54,876 nt of DNA from Gammaproteobacteria bacterium (GTDB lineage: Bacteria; Pseudomonadota; Gammaproteobacteria; Pseudomonadales; Pseudomonadaceae): the NCBI GenBank assembly GCA_903970465.1, contig CAJCIO010000022.1, forward strand, positions 1 to 54,876, given 5' to 3'. Both the position numbers and the translations under genes were made by a program. The notes beneath the pieces were generated by a model. The model had not been told where the DNA came from. It did not search any database and saw only the letters and a program-made list of their open reading frames with translations. Shown here piece by piece: positions 28,017-37,077 of the stretch (its first letter is position 1; every line of letters begins with the position of its first letter).

Positions 28017-28099
28017 CTTCGCGGGCAAGCCTTGCTCCTGCAGGTGTATGCCGCAGGATCGGTTCGTACTGCAGGAGCAGTGCTTGATCGCGACGAGGC
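28017..28099. repeat. REP pair between gyrA and serC
   Basis: The inverted units CTTCGCGGGCAAGCCTTGCT and GCAGGAGCAGTGCTTGATCG are about 35 bases apart. The element occupies the space upstream of the serC start. Confidence 0.8.
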
Positions 28100-28157
28100 C
28101 TGCAAGACCACCATCGCTCAAAAGCCAGCCCCCACAGCCCGACATCACCTGCTTATA

Positions 28158-30815
28158 TTAGTCCTGGATTACATCGCTATCGGCGTCGCCTTCAGCCGCG
28201 TCATCACCCACCACCTCACCGTCGACCGCTACAGGGGCTTCATAGCCCTCCTCGCCTTCGAGCAATTCCTCGCCCTCGACTTCGGATGGCTCCTGCACGC
28301 GCTCAAGGCCTACCAGTTTCTCGTCGCTGGCCAGCTTGATCAGGGTCACGCCCTGAGTGTTGCGGCCCAGGCTGGAGACTTCGCCTACACGGGTGCGCAC
28401 CAGGGTGCCCTGGTCGGAGATCAGCATGATCTCTTCACCGTCGAGCACCTGCACGGCACCGACCAGACGGCCGTTGCGGTCGTTGCTGACCATGGCGATA
28501 ACGCCCTGGCCGCCACGCTTGTACTCGGGGAACTCGGTGATCGCGGTACGTTTGCCGTAGCCACGCTCGGAGGCGGTGAGGATCTGGCTGCCTTCTTCAG
28601 GGATGATCATGGAGATCAGCTTCTGGTCTTCCGGCAGGCGCATGCCGCGCACGCCGCGGGCGGTACGGCCCATGGCACGGACGTCGGATTCCTTGAAGCG
28701 AGTGACCTTGCCTCCGTCGGAGAACAGCATCACTTCACGCTCACCATCAGTGATCGAGGCGCTGATGAGAATATCGCCTTCGTCCAGCTCCAGCGCGATC
28801 AGACCAACGCTGCGCTGACGACTGAATTGCTCCAGCGGAGTCTTCTTGACGGTGCCGTTGGCGGTCGCCATGAAGATGAAATGGCCTTCGGTGTACTCCT
28901 CGACCGGCAGCATGGTGGTGATGTACTCACCCTCACCCAGCGGCAGCAGGTTGACCAGCGGGCGACCACGGGCGGCGCGGGACGCTTCGGGGATTTCGTA
29001 GGTCTTGAGCCAGTACACCTTGCCCTTGCTGGAGAACAGCAGCAGCGTGGTGTGGCTGTTGGCGACCAGCAGGTGCGAGATGTAGTCCTCGTCCTTGACG
29101 CCGGTGGCCGACTTGCCTTTGCCGCCGCGACGCTGAGCCTGATAGGCAGCCAGCGGCTGAGTCTTGGCATAACCGGTGTGGGAAATGGTCACCACGCGCT
29201 CTTCTTCCGGGATCATGTCACCCAGGGTCAGATCGAGGCGCGCGTCGAGGATCTCGGTGCGGCGCACGTCACCGTATTCGGCACGGATCAGTTCGAGCTC
29301 TTCGCGGATCACTTCCATCAGGCGCGTGGCGCTGCTGAGGATGCGGATCAGCTCGCCGATCTGGTTGAGGATCTCCTGGTATTCGGCCAGCAGCTTCTCG
29401 TGTTCCAGGCCGGTCAAGCGGTGCAGACGCAGGTCGAGAATGGCCTGGGCTTGCTCGGGCGACAGGAAATACTTGCCGTCGCGCATGCCGTATTGCGGAT
29501 CGAGGGTTTCCGGGCGGCAGGTATCGGCGCCCGCTCGCTCGACCATGGTAGCGACCGCAGAGGATTCCCACGGCATCTTGATCAGCGCTTCCTTGGCTTC
29601 CGACGGGGTCGGCGAGGCCTTGATCAGGGCGATGACCGGGTCGATGTTGGACAGCGCGACCGCTTGGCCTTCAAGGATGTGTCCACGTTCACGGGCCTTG
29701 CGCAGCTCGAACACGGTACGACGCGTGACCACTTCACGGCGGTGACGGACGAAGGCTTCGAGCAGGTCCTTGAGGTTGAGGATGCGCGGACGACCATCGA
29801 TCAGGGCGACGACGTTGATGCCGAACACGGCCTGCATCTGGGTCTGAGCAAACAGATTGTTGAGGATCACCTCAGGCACTTCACCGCGACGCAACTCGAT
29901 GACGATACGCATACCGTCCTTGTCGGACTCGTCACGCAGTTCGGTGATGCCCTCGAGCTTCTTCTCTTTGACCAGTTCAGCGATCTTCTCGATCAGACGG
30001 GCCTTGTTGAGCTGATACGGCAACTCGGTGACGACGATCTGCTGGCGACCACCGACCTTGTCGATATCTTCGATGTGCGAGCGGGCGCGCATGTAGATGC
30101 GGCCACGGCCCGTGCGGTACGCCTCGATGATGCCGGCGCGACCGTTGATGATGCCAGCAGTCGGGAAGTCCGGACCAGGGATGAACTGCATGAGTTCATC
30201 GACGGTAATATCGGAGTTGTCGATCAGCGCCAGGCAACCGTCGATGACTTCACCGAGGTTGTGCGGCGGAATGTTGGTGGCCATACCCACGGCGATACCG
30301 CTGGAGCCGTTCACCAGCAGATTGGGAATACGGGTCGGCATGACCGCCGGGATCTGCTCGGTACCGTCGTAGTTCGGCACCCAGTCGACGGTCTCTTTGT
30401 GAAGGTCGGCCAGCAACTCGTGGGCGAGCTTGGTCATGCGCACTTCGGTGTATCGCATGGCCGCAGCGTTGTCGCCGTCCACCGAACCGAAGTTGCCCTG
30501 ACCATCGACCAGCAGGTAGCGCAGCGAGAACGGCTGGGCCATACGGACAATGGTGTCGTACACCGCGGTATCACCGTGGGGGTGATACTTACCGATCACG
30601 TCACCGACCACACGGGCGGATTTCTTGTACGGCTTGTTCCAGTCGTTGCCCAGCTCGCTCATTGCGAAGAGTACGCGGCGATGCACGGGCTTCAAGCCGT
30701 CGCGCGCATCGGGCAGTGCCCGCCCGACAATCACGCTCATCGCGTAGTCGAGGTAGGACTGTTTCAGCTCGTCTTCGATATTGACCGGGAGGATTTCTTT
30801 GGCCAGTTCGCCCAT
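28158..30815 (-). CDS. gyrA: DNA gyrase subunit A
   Basis: The 885-residue protein has the catalytic Tyr in [11 protein letters not shown] and the quinolone-resistance region [17 protein letters not shown]. Thr83 and Asp87 are as in wild-type P. aeruginosa, so no classical resistance change is present. The GyrA-box QRRGGKG precedes the beta-pinwheel repeats and the tail is acidic ([13 protein letters not shown]). It supercoils DNA with GyrB. The ATG of [15 protein letters not shown] was taken as start; a longer frame reaches 30860. Confidence 0.98.
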   Translation of the reverse strand: MGELAKEILPVNIEDELKQSYLDYAMSVIVGRALPDARDGLKPVHRRVLFAMSELGNDWNKPYKKSARVVGDVIGKYHPHGDTAVYDTIVRMAQPFSLRYLLVDGQGNFGSVDGDNAAAMRYTEVRMTKLAHELLADLHKETVDWVPNYDGTEQIPAVMPTRIPNLLVNGSSGIAVGMATNIPPHNLGEVIDGCLALIDNSDITVDELMQFIPGPDFPTAGIINGRAGIIEAYRTGRGRIYMRARSHIEDIDKVGGRQQIVVTELPYQLNKARLIEKIAELVKEKKLEGITELRDESDKDGMRIVIELRRGEVPEVILNNLFAQTQMQAVFGINVVALIDGRPRILNLKDLLEAFVRHRREVVTRRTVFELRKARERGHILEGQAVALSNIDPVIALIKASPTPSEAKEALIKMPWESSAVATMVERAGADTCRPETLDPQYGMRDGKYFLSPEQAQAILDLRLHRLTGLEHEKLLAEYQEILNQIGELIRILSSATRLMEVIREELELIRAEYGDVRRTEILDARLDLTLGDMIPEEERVVTISHTGYAKTQPLAAYQAQRRGGKGKSATGVKDEDYISHLLVANSHTTLLLFSSKGKVYWLKTYEIPEASRAARGRPLVNLLPLGEGEYITTMLPVEEYTEGHFIFMATANGTVKKTPLEQFSRQRSVGLIALELDEGDILISASITDGEREVMLFSDGGKVTRFKESDVRAMGRTARGVRGMRLPEDQKLISMIIPEEGSQILTASERGYGKRTAITEFPEYKRGGQGVIAMVSNDRNGRLVGAVQVLDGEEIMLISDQGTLVRTRVGEVSSLGRNTQGVTLIKLASDEKLVGLERVQEPSEVEGEELLEGEEGYEAPVAVDGEVVGDDAAEGDADSDVIQD

Positions 30816-31206
30816 GAGAAGCCTGATTCCTTTTTCTGGTGAAACCCGCGCTGACCTCATGGGACGCGCAAGGCTTGCCGCTGCAGACCGGTGCCGTGCA
30901 ACGACTTACGACAAATCAATACGTTATGCCCTGCAACTGGGCACGCGACACGGCTCGTTGGAGCGGTCCCGTAAACCGCCGGATGGTATCACAATCGCCG
31001 CCAGGCACCTATCCCCCTGAGGGCTTGGTTTCCCATTAATCGATGAGGCAATGAGCCTGAGGCGGCTCTGAGGGGCTTTGGTGCATGAAAAGCGGCAAAA
31101 CGATGTGCGTATCCGCGGCGTTTAGGAGATTTTCGGGAGCAAGGCCCTCCTCGCTACAGAAGTAACCCCTGTAGCGAGGCGGCCTGCTCCGAAAAAACTG
31201 CGACGA
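30816..31206. promoter_or_regulatory. Gap upstream of gyrA
   Basis: This region of 391 bases holds the leftward gyrA promoter in the half next to the gene and a REP pair near 31131-31194, next to the mupP stop. No reading frame is convincing. In P. aeruginosa the gene at this side of gyrA is, as I recall, mtnA rather than mupP. Confidence 0.4.
31131..31194. repeat. REP pair between mupP and gyrA
   Basis: The inverted units TCGGGAGCAAGGCCCTCCTC and GAGGCGGCCTGCTCCGAA share CGCTACAG/CTGTAGCG at the inner ends. The element forms one border of the apparently inverted mupP-mtnA block. Confidence 0.85.
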
Positions 31207-31878
31207 TCAACAGCCACACACCGCCTGATCCAACAGCGCGCGCAGCTCCAGCGGGTGATCTACCACCGCGTCGGCGCCCCAGTGGTTGGGGTTGTCGTCC
31301 GGATGGATGTAGCCATAACGCACGGCCACGGTCTTGGTGCCAGCATCGCGACCCGACTCGATATCGCGCAGATCATCGCCCACGAACAGGACCGCTGCGG
31401 GGTCCAGGTTCAGCATTTTGCAGGCCAGGAGCAGGGGCTCTGGGTCCGGCTTGCTGCGGGTCACATGATCTGGGCAGATCAGCACCGCAGAGCGTTCGGC
31501 CAGGCCCAGTTGCTGCATGATCGGTTCGGCGAAGCGCACGGGCTTGTTGGTCACCACGCCCCAGATCAGCCCGCCTTTTTCGATGTCGGCCAGCAACTCG
31601 GCCATACCGTCATACAGATGGCTGTGCACCGCGCAGCCGACCTGATAGCGCTCCAGAAACTCCAGGCGCAAGGCCTCGAACTCCGGCGCGTCATCGCTGA
31701 TCTGGAAGCTGGCGCAGACCATTGCCTTGGCTCCCCCCGAGACCACATCACGAATGAGTTTGTCGGCGATCGGCGCCAAGCCGCGCTCGGCACGCATGGC
31801 CTGACAGATGGCGATGAAATCCGGCGCGGTGTCGAGCAGCGTGCCGTCCATGTCGAATAAAACCGCTCGTAACCGCAT
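31207..31878 (-). CDS. mupP: N-acetylmuramic acid 6-phosphate phosphatase (HAD family)
   Basis: The 223-residue HAD phosphatase begins [19 protein letters not shown] with the nucleophile Asp. It has VTNKPVRF and the acidic [14 protein letters not shown]. It is often annotated as phosphoglycolate phosphatase (gph). The gene next to ubiG in pseudomonads is MupP, which makes MurNAc for the cell-wall recycling bypass that lowers UDP-MurNAc demand and affects fosfomycin and beta-lactam response. It begins 5 bases after ubiG. Confidence 0.88.
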   Translation of the reverse strand: MRLRAVLFDMDGTLLDTAPDFIAICQAMRAERGLAPIADKLIRDVVSGGAKAMVCASFQISDDAPEFEALRLEFLERYQVGCAVHSHLYDGMAELLADIEKGGLIWGVVTNKPVRFAEPIMQQLGLAERSAVLICPDHVTRSKPDPEPLLLACKMLNLDPAAVLFVGDDLRDIESGRDAGTKTVAVRYGYIHPDDNPNHWGADAVVDHPLELRALLDQAVCGC

Positions 31879-31883
31879 GCCGC

Positions 31884-32582
31884 TTACTCCTCGCGCAGGG
31901 TCTGGATCATGTAATTGACATCGACATCGGACGCCAGCTTGTAGTGCTTGGTCAGCGGATTGTAGGTCAGGCCGATGATGTCCTTGACCTGCAGGCCGGC
32001 TTGACGGCTCCAGGCACCCAGCTCCGAAGGGCGGATGAATTTCTTGAAGTCGTGGGTGCCACGTGGCAGCAACTTGAGCACGTATTCGGCGCCGAGGATC
32101 ATCAGCGCGTAAGCCTTGGGATTGCGGTTGATGGTGGAAAAGAACACCTGGCCGCCGGGCTTGACCATGGCGCAGCAGGCGCGGATCACCGAGGACGGGT
32201 CGGGGACGTGCTCGAGCATTTCGAGGCAGGTGACCACATCGAACTGCGCCGGCATCTCTTCGGCCAGGGCCTCGGCGGTGATCTGCCGATATTCGACGCT
32301 CACACCCGACTCCAACTGGTGCAGCCGGGCCACGGCCAGGGGCGCTTCGCCCATGTCGATGCCCATGACCGTGGCACCGCGCAGGGCCATGGCTTCACTG
32401 AGGATGCCGCCGCCGCAGCCCACATCCAGGACCGACTTGCCGGCCAGCTTGACCCGCTCGTCAATCCAGTTGACGCGCAACGGGTTGATATCGTGAAGCG
32501 GCTTGAACTCGCTCTCGCGGTCCCACCAGCGATGGGCCAGGGCCTCGAATTTGGCGATTTCCGCGGTGTCGACGTTGCTCAT
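31884..32582 (-). CDS. ubiG: Ubiquinone biosynthesis O-methyltransferase
   Basis: The 232-residue SAM methyltransferase has [20 protein letters not shown] near the N-terminus, [17 protein letters not shown], and [11 protein letters not shown]. It carries out both O-methylations of ubiquinone synthesis. The ATG at 32582 was chosen; longer starts lie in REP sequence. It is transcribed with mupP. Confidence 0.97.
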   Translation of the reverse strand: MSNVDTAEIAKFEALAHRWWDRESEFKPLHDINPLRVNWIDERVKLAGKSVLDVGCGGGILSEAMALRGATVMGIDMGEAPLAVARLHQLESGVSVEYRQITAEALAEEMPAQFDVVTCLEMLEHVPDPSSVIRACCAMVKPGGQVFFSTINRNPKAYALMILGAEYVLKLLPRGTHDFKKFIRPSELGAWSRQAGLQVKDIIGLTYNPLTKHYKLASDVDVNYMIQTLREE

Positions 32583-32626
32583 GTTGATTCCTCTAAAGCT
32601 TGAAAATTCGTGAACCCCCGCGTCGC

Positions 32627-32719
32627 GCTGTAGCGAGGGGTCCTGCCCCCGATGGCCCAACGTCAGCCAAACAGGTGGTGCTGAGACTATTTTTGGGGGT
32701 AAGCCCCCTTGCTACAGGG
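32627..32719. repeat. REP pair that includes the mtaD stop codon
   Basis: The unit CTGTAGCGAGGGGTCCTGCC is inverted relative to GGGGGTAAGCCCCCTTGCTA, with about 45 bases between. The second unit overlaps the end of mtaD, whose TAG at 32712-32714 is the TAG of the CTGTAGCAAGG REP core. Confidence 0.8.
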
Positions 32720-34040
32720 GCGCTTTGATACGTTTCCCCCACTCGACCGCGCACGCATGCAGGCGGACTTCGTCGAGGCTGGTCAGGCGGCGATCATCGA
32801 GCAATTGCCGGCCCTCTACCCAGACGTGGCGCACGCAGTGACGGCCACTGGCATAAATCAGTTGCGAAACCGGGTCGTAGATCGGCTGCTGAGCCAGGCC
32901 GGACAGGTCGAAAGCCGTGATGTCTGCGGCCTTGCCCAGTTCCAGCGAGCCGATGTGCTCTTCCAGGCCCATGGCCCGGGCCCCATTGAGCGTAGCCATG
33001 CGCAAGGCTCGATGGGCGTCCAGTGCAGTAGCGGACCCGGCCACGGCCTTGGCCAGCAACGCGGCGGTACGGGTTTCGCCGAGCAGGTCGAGGTCGTTGT
33101 TGCTGGCCGCGCCATCGGTGCCGATCGCCACATTGACGCCGGCCTGCCAAAGCCGCTCTACCGGGCAGAAGCCGCTGGCCAACTTGAGATTGGATTCAGG
33201 GCAATGCACCACACTGCAATTGTGTTCCACCAGCAGGGCGATGTCCGCATCGGTGATCTGGGTCATGTGCACAGCCTGGAAGCGCGGGCCCAGCAATCCC
33301 GCGCGGGCCAGGCGAGCCAGGGGGCGCTCGCCGGTCTGCTCCAGGCCCTGCTGCACTTCGAAGGCGGTTTCGTGCACGTGCATATGAATGGCCGCGTCCA
33401 TTTCATCCGCCAGCACGCGGATCTTCTGCAGATTCTCATCGTTGACGGTGTAGGGTGCATGGGGACCGAAGGCGATGCTGATGCGCGGATGATGGCGCAT
33501 CTCGCCGAACAGTTCGATGCCCTGGTGCAGTGCTTCGTCGGTGGTGCGCGCACCCGGGATCTCGAAGTCGAGCACCGGCACGGTGATCTGTGCGCGCATG
33601 CCGCTGAGGTTGACCCGTTCGCACGCCACCCAAGGATAGAAGTACATGTCCGAGAAGCACGTGATACCGCCCTGCAACTGCTCGGCGATGGCCAGGTCGG
33701 TTCCGTCGGCAACAAAGCTTTCGTCAACCCAGCGGCCTTCAGCGGGCCAGATGTGATGTTCAAGCCAGGTCATCAGCGGCAGGTCGTCGGCCATGCCGCG
33801 GAACAGCGTCATGGCTGCGTGGCCGTGGGCGTTGATCAGGCCGGGGCTGAGCAGCATGCCGGGCAGCTCGCGGACGTCGATGGCCGTTTGCCGCAGGGCT
33901 TCTTCGCGGGGGCCGATAAAGGCGATGCGGCCATCGCGAATGCCCAGACCGTGGTCATGCAGCACCACTCCAGCCGGCTCGACGGGCACCAGCCAGCTTG
34001 GCAGGAGCAACAAGTCGAGAGGGGCGGCGCGGTTGGGCAT
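32712..34040 (-). CDS. mtaD: 5-methylthioadenosine/S-adenosylhomocysteine deaminase
   Basis: The 442-residue amidohydrolase has the metal-binding [14 protein letters not shown] (His-x-His), [24 protein letters not shown] and the catalytic Asp in [10 protein letters not shown]. In pseudomonads, methylthioadenosine deamination by this enzyme starts a methionine-salvage route in which methylthioinosine phosphorolysis feeds MtnA. mtnA is divergently encoded 108 bases away. The start at the ATG at 34040 excludes an unlikely upstream extension that overlaps mtnA. The stop lies in a REP unit. Confidence 0.92.
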   Translation of the reverse strand: MPNRAAPLDLLLLPSWLVPVEPAGVVLHDHGLGIRDGRIAFIGPREEALRQTAIDVRELPGMLLSPGLINAHGHAAMTLFRGMADDLPLMTWLEHHIWPAEGRWVDESFVADGTDLAIAEQLQGGITCFSDMYFYPWVACERVNLSGMRAQITVPVLDFEIPGARTTDEALHQGIELFGEMRHHPRISIAFGPHAPYTVNDENLQKIRVLADEMDAAIHMHVHETAFEVQQGLEQTGERPLARLARAGLLGPRFQAVHMTQITDADIALLVEHNCSVVHCPESNLKLASGFCPVERLWQAGVNVAIGTDGAASNNDLDLLGETRTAALLAKAVAGSATALDAHRALRMATLNGARAMGLEEHIGSLELGKAADITAFDLSGLAQQPIYDPVSQLIYASGRHCVRHVWVEGRQLLDDRRLTSLDEVRLHACAVEWGKRIKAPL

Positions 34041-34148
34041 GGTCGGGCTTCCGGGGCTTTTGATCGGTGATGGCGAAGTATACCCGAGCGTCTGCGGCAG
34101 GGGCTCGCTATAATCGACCGCTTTTGATGTCCGAGTACGGGGTGTGGC

Positions 34149-35219
34149 ATGCGCGATCAACTGTTGGCTGCAGAGAAAGTAAAGGCCATCGATTGGCGGG
34201 ACGGCGCCTTGTACCTGCTCGATCAACGGGTTTTGCCGTTCCAGCAGACCTGGCTGCGCTATGAAGATGCCCCGGCCGTGGCCGAGGCAATTCGCTCGAT
34301 GGTGGTACGCGGCGCCCCGGCTATCGCCATCAGCGCTGCCTATGGCCTGGTCCTCAGTGCCCGTCAGCGCCTGGCGGCGGGCGGCGACTGGCAGGCGGCG
34401 CTGGAGCAGGATTTCGCCGTGCTTTTGCGCTCGCGCCCGACCGGCGTCAATCTATCGTGGGCCCTGAACCGCCTGCGTGAACGCCTCGAGCGCTTGCGCC
34501 CTCAAGACGACCCATTGGCCGTACTCGAAGCCGAAGCCGTTACCCTCCATGAAAGCGACCGCGAAGCCAATCTGACCATGGCCCAACTGGGCACTGACGT
34601 GATACGCCGTCATCAGGGTAATGTGCAGGCATTGCTGACTCACGGCAATACTGGCGCTCTGGCCACGGGTGGCGTCGGTACCGCGCTGGGAGTAATTCGT
34701 GGCGCCTGGCTGGAAGGCATGGTGGAGCGCGTGTATGCCGGTGAGACCCGCCCCTGGCTGCAGGGCTCGCGCCTGACCGCTTGGGAACTCGCCAACGAAG
34801 GCATCCCGGTGACCATTAATGCCGATTCGGCGGCGGCGCACCTGATGAAAACCAAGGGCATCACCTGGGTAATCGTCGGAGCCGATCGCATCACCGCCAA
34901 TGGTGACGTGGCCAGCAAGATTGGCACCTACCACCTGGCGGTCGCGGCCATGCACCACGGCGTGCGGTTCATGGTCGTGGCGCCGAGTTCGAGCATCGAC
35001 ATGAGCCTGGCCAGCGGGGACGAGATCCTGCTCGAGGAGCGTGACACTCGGGAGTTGCTCGACATTGGCGGGAACACACTGGAGATGGACGCCATCAACC
35101 CGGTATTCGACGTCACCCCGGCAGACCTGATCGACGTCATCGTCACCGAGAAAGGCGTGGTCGAACGGCCGGATACGGCAAAGTTGACGCAGTTGATGTG
35201 CCGCAAGCGGCTGCATTGA
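34149..35219 (+). CDS. mtnA: Methylthioribose-1-phosphate isomerase, with catalytic Cys replaced by Gly
   Basis: The 356-residue protein of the eIF2B-related family has [30 protein letters not shown] and [20 protein letters not shown], the second catalytic region with its Asp. It isomerises methylthioribose-1-phosphate to the ribulose form in methionine salvage. The first catalytic loop reads [13 protein letters not shown]; the family, including P. aeruginosa as I recall, has [13 protein letters not shown]. Codon 166 (34644-34646) is GGC where TGC is expected. The enzyme may be impaired, or this may be a base-call error. Confidence 0.9.
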   Translation: MRDQLLAAEKVKAIDWRDGALYLLDQRVLPFQQTWLRYEDAPAVAEAIRSMVVRGAPAIAISAAYGLVLSARQRLAAGGDWQAALEQDFAVLLRSRPTGVNLSWALNRLRERLERLRPQDDPLAVLEAEAVTLHESDREANLTMAQLGTDVIRRHQGNVQALLTHGNTGALATGGVGTALGVIRGAWLEGMVERVYAGETRPWLQGSRLTAWELANEGIPVTINADSAAAHLMKTKGITWVIVGADRITANGDVASKIGTYHLAVAAMHHGVRFMVVAPSSSIDMSLASGDEILLEERDTRELLDIGGNTLEMDAINPVFDVTPADLIDVIVTEKGVVERPDTAKLTQLMCRKRLH

Positions 35220-35248
35220 GTCTGCCGCATCCTGCATGAATATCCGCA

Positions 35249-35332
35249 CCCTGGCGAGGGGCTTGCCGCCGTTTACACAATGTCAGTACAAGATAAGGTG
35301 CTGGCCGCATTTTTCGGTGCCCCCTCGCTACA
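35249..35332. repeat. REP pair between mtnA and yciK
   Basis: The units CCCTGGCGAGGGGCTTGCCG and GTGCCCCCTCGCTACACG stand in inverted order about 45 bases apart. The element forms the second border of the apparently inverted block. Confidence 0.75.
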
Positions 35333-35354
35333 CGATCCCTGAGGAAGACTGACC

Positions 35355-36095
35355 ATGTTCGACTACACCCCTCGCCCCCATCTGCTTAAAGATCGCGTCA
35401 TCCTGGTCACTGGTGCCGGACGCGGTATCGGCGCGGCAGCGGCGTTGAGCTTTGCGGCCCATGGCGCCACGGTGCTGCTGCTGGGCAAGACCGAATCGCG
35501 CCTGAGCGCGGTCTATGATCAGATCGAGGCCGCCGGCTATCCTCGCCCCGCCGTGATTCCGTTCGATTTGGCCACGGCGCAGCCCGACCAGTATCACGCT
35601 CTGGCATCGATGCTCGACAGCGAATTCGGCCATCTCGATGGCCTGCTGCACAACGCTTCGATCATTGGCCCGCGTACGCCGCTGGAACAATTGGGCGGCG
35701 CGCAGTTCATGGAGGTGATGCAGGTCAACGTCAATGCCATGTTCATGCTCACCAGCGCGCTGCTGCCCTTGCTCAAACGCTCGCAGGACGGCTCGGTGGT
35801 GTTCACCTCCAGCAGCGTCGGCCGCAAGGGGCGGGCCTACTGGGGCGCATATGGCGTATCGAAGTTTGCCACCGAAGGCCTGATGCAGACCCTCGCCGAC
35901 GAATTGCAGGGCGTCGCGCCAGTACGCGCCAACAGCATCAACCCGGGTGCAACCCGGACCGATATGCGCGCGCAGGCTTATCCCGCGGAAGACCCGAGCA
36001 ACAACCCGAGCCCGGAAGCGATCATGCCGGTGTATCTGTACCTGCTGGGGCCCGACAGCGCCGGGGTGTCCGGCCAGGCTTTCAATGCGCAGTAG
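35355..36095 (+). CDS. yciK: YciK-type short-chain oxidoreductase
   Basis: The 246-residue short-chain dehydrogenase has the cofactor loop VTGAGRGIGAAAA, LLHNASIIGPRTPLEQ, the catalytic Ser in FTSSSVGRKG and YWGAYGVSK (Tyr-x3-Lys). E. coli YciK is its counterpart; the substrate is not known. The ATG at 35355 follows GAGGAAG at good spacing. It is normally the gene after mupP; here it stands alone after mtnA. Confidence 0.92.
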   Translation: MFDYTPRPHLLKDRVILVTGAGRGIGAAAALSFAAHGATVLLLGKTESRLSAVYDQIEAAGYPRPAVIPFDLATAQPDQYHALASMLDSEFGHLDGLLHNASIIGPRTPLEQLGGAQFMEVMQVNVNAMFMLTSALLPLLKRSQDGSVVFTSSSVGRKGRAYWGAYGVSKFATEGLMQTLADELQGVAPVRANSINPGATRTDMRAQAYPAEDPSNNPSPEAIMPVYLYLLGPDSAGVSGQAFNAQ

Positions 36096-36123
36096 TTCAG
36101 TCAGTCATGGATGACCCGGCGGG

Positions 36124-36210
36124 CCTGTTCGCGGGCACGCTTCGCTCCCACAGTGTTGGCAAATCCTGCGATGAACACCCGTGGGAGCAAGGCTTGCCCG
36201 CGAAGAGGCC
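36124..36210. repeat. REP pair between yciK and the TenA-like gene
   Basis: TTCGCGGGCACGCTTCGCTC and GTGGGAGCAAGGCTTGCCCG are near-perfect inverted units around a 30-base spacer. They lie between two convergent genes, the commonest REP setting. Confidence 0.9.
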
Positions 36211-36231
36211 GAGCCTGCAGGCCACCGGGTT

Positions 36232-37038
36232 TCAGGCATAACTATGCTGGGGTTGCGCCACAGCCACCTTCGCGCCGCCACGCTCGATCTCCATGCAGTG
36301 CTCCAGAAACAGGAACATGTAGTCATAGCTCTTGCACACCGCCTTGCGAATATCCGCCTGGATGATCCGCGACGGGTTGGGGCCCGCCAGAGTGCAGACG
36401 ATTTCCAGAGCTTCCCAAGGGTGGCCGTCGTCGTACTGGGCATGCATCTTCAGCCACTTCATGGCACGCTTGCGACCCTCCTCCGGGAAGGCGTTGGCGT
36501 AGGTGTCCTGGCTGCAGACAATCGCCGCCCACTCTCCAGTCGCCCCTTCGATGGCGTAGTTGGTGGCAGCCATGGCGATCATCAAAGGATCCGTCGAACA
36601 GCTTTGCCAGCACCAGTGGCTCAGCGCATGCAATTGCGGTGAGACCTTCTGCGCTTGCAGATCCTCCAGGCTGACACCGTGGGCGTTGGCCCAGTGCACC
36701 CAGTAATCGGCATGGTTGAGTTCGACGCGGATGTTGCGCATCAGCCAACGACGCGCCATGTCCTCACCCTGATGGCGGGCGAAGCGTGTCTTGGTCAGGT
36801 TCTGCGCCATGTACAAAGCAAATTGCTCGACCACTGGCCAGCCGCCGATCAGGTACTGGCGCATCGTCCTGGGGCTGAGGGTGTTGTCGCGCATGCGCCC
36901 GTAAAGCTCATGTTCGACCACCCGGCGCTTGCTTTCGGCGCAATCGCTGATCAGCTGCTGCGCCCACACTGGGTAGCTCGCGGCTTCCATGAGTGGGCCG
37001 GTTCTGGTGAAACCTTCAAAGACCTCGTTCATCGACAA
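36232..37038 (-). CDS. TenA/PqqC-family heme-oxygenase-like protein
   Basis: The 268-residue all-helical protein is usually annotated TenA-family regulator. The possible metal ligands of heme-oxygenase-like di-iron proteins are present at matching spacing: Glu106-x2-His109 in RVELNHADYW, Glu164 in AIEGATGEW, and Asp203-x2-His206 in YDDGHPWEALE. The thiaminase cysteine of true TenA is not obvious. I infer a metal-binding oxygenase or oxidase rather than a transcription factor, for it has no DNA-binding domain. It is a single-gene unit, convergent with yciK. Confidence 0.75.
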   Translation of the reverse strand: MSMNEVFEGFTRTGPLMEAASYPVWAQQLISDCAESKRRVVEHELYGRMRDNTLSPRTMRQYLIGGWPVVEQFALYMAQNLTKTRFARHQGEDMARRWLMRNIRVELNHADYWVHWANAHGVSLEDLQAQKVSPQLHALSHWCWQSCSTDPLMIAMAATNYAIEGATGEWAAIVCSQDTYANAFPEEGRKRAMKWLKMHAQYDDGHPWEALEIVCTLAGPNPSRIIQADIRKAVCKSYDYMFLFLEHCMEIERGGAKVAVAQPQHSYA

Positions 37039-37077
37039 CTTCCTTTCCGTTGGTAAAAAACCGCGCCCTGGCAGTTT

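Noticed and set aside
28158..30815. Quinolone-resistance change in GyrA
   Set aside because: Thr83 and Asp87 are the wild-type residues of pseudomonads.
27759..30842. A 1027-codon open frame opposite gyrA and serC
   Set aside because: It spans two well-identified genes in antisense, and its composition (Asp, His, Leu and Val rich) is the usual shadow of GC-biased minus-strand genes.
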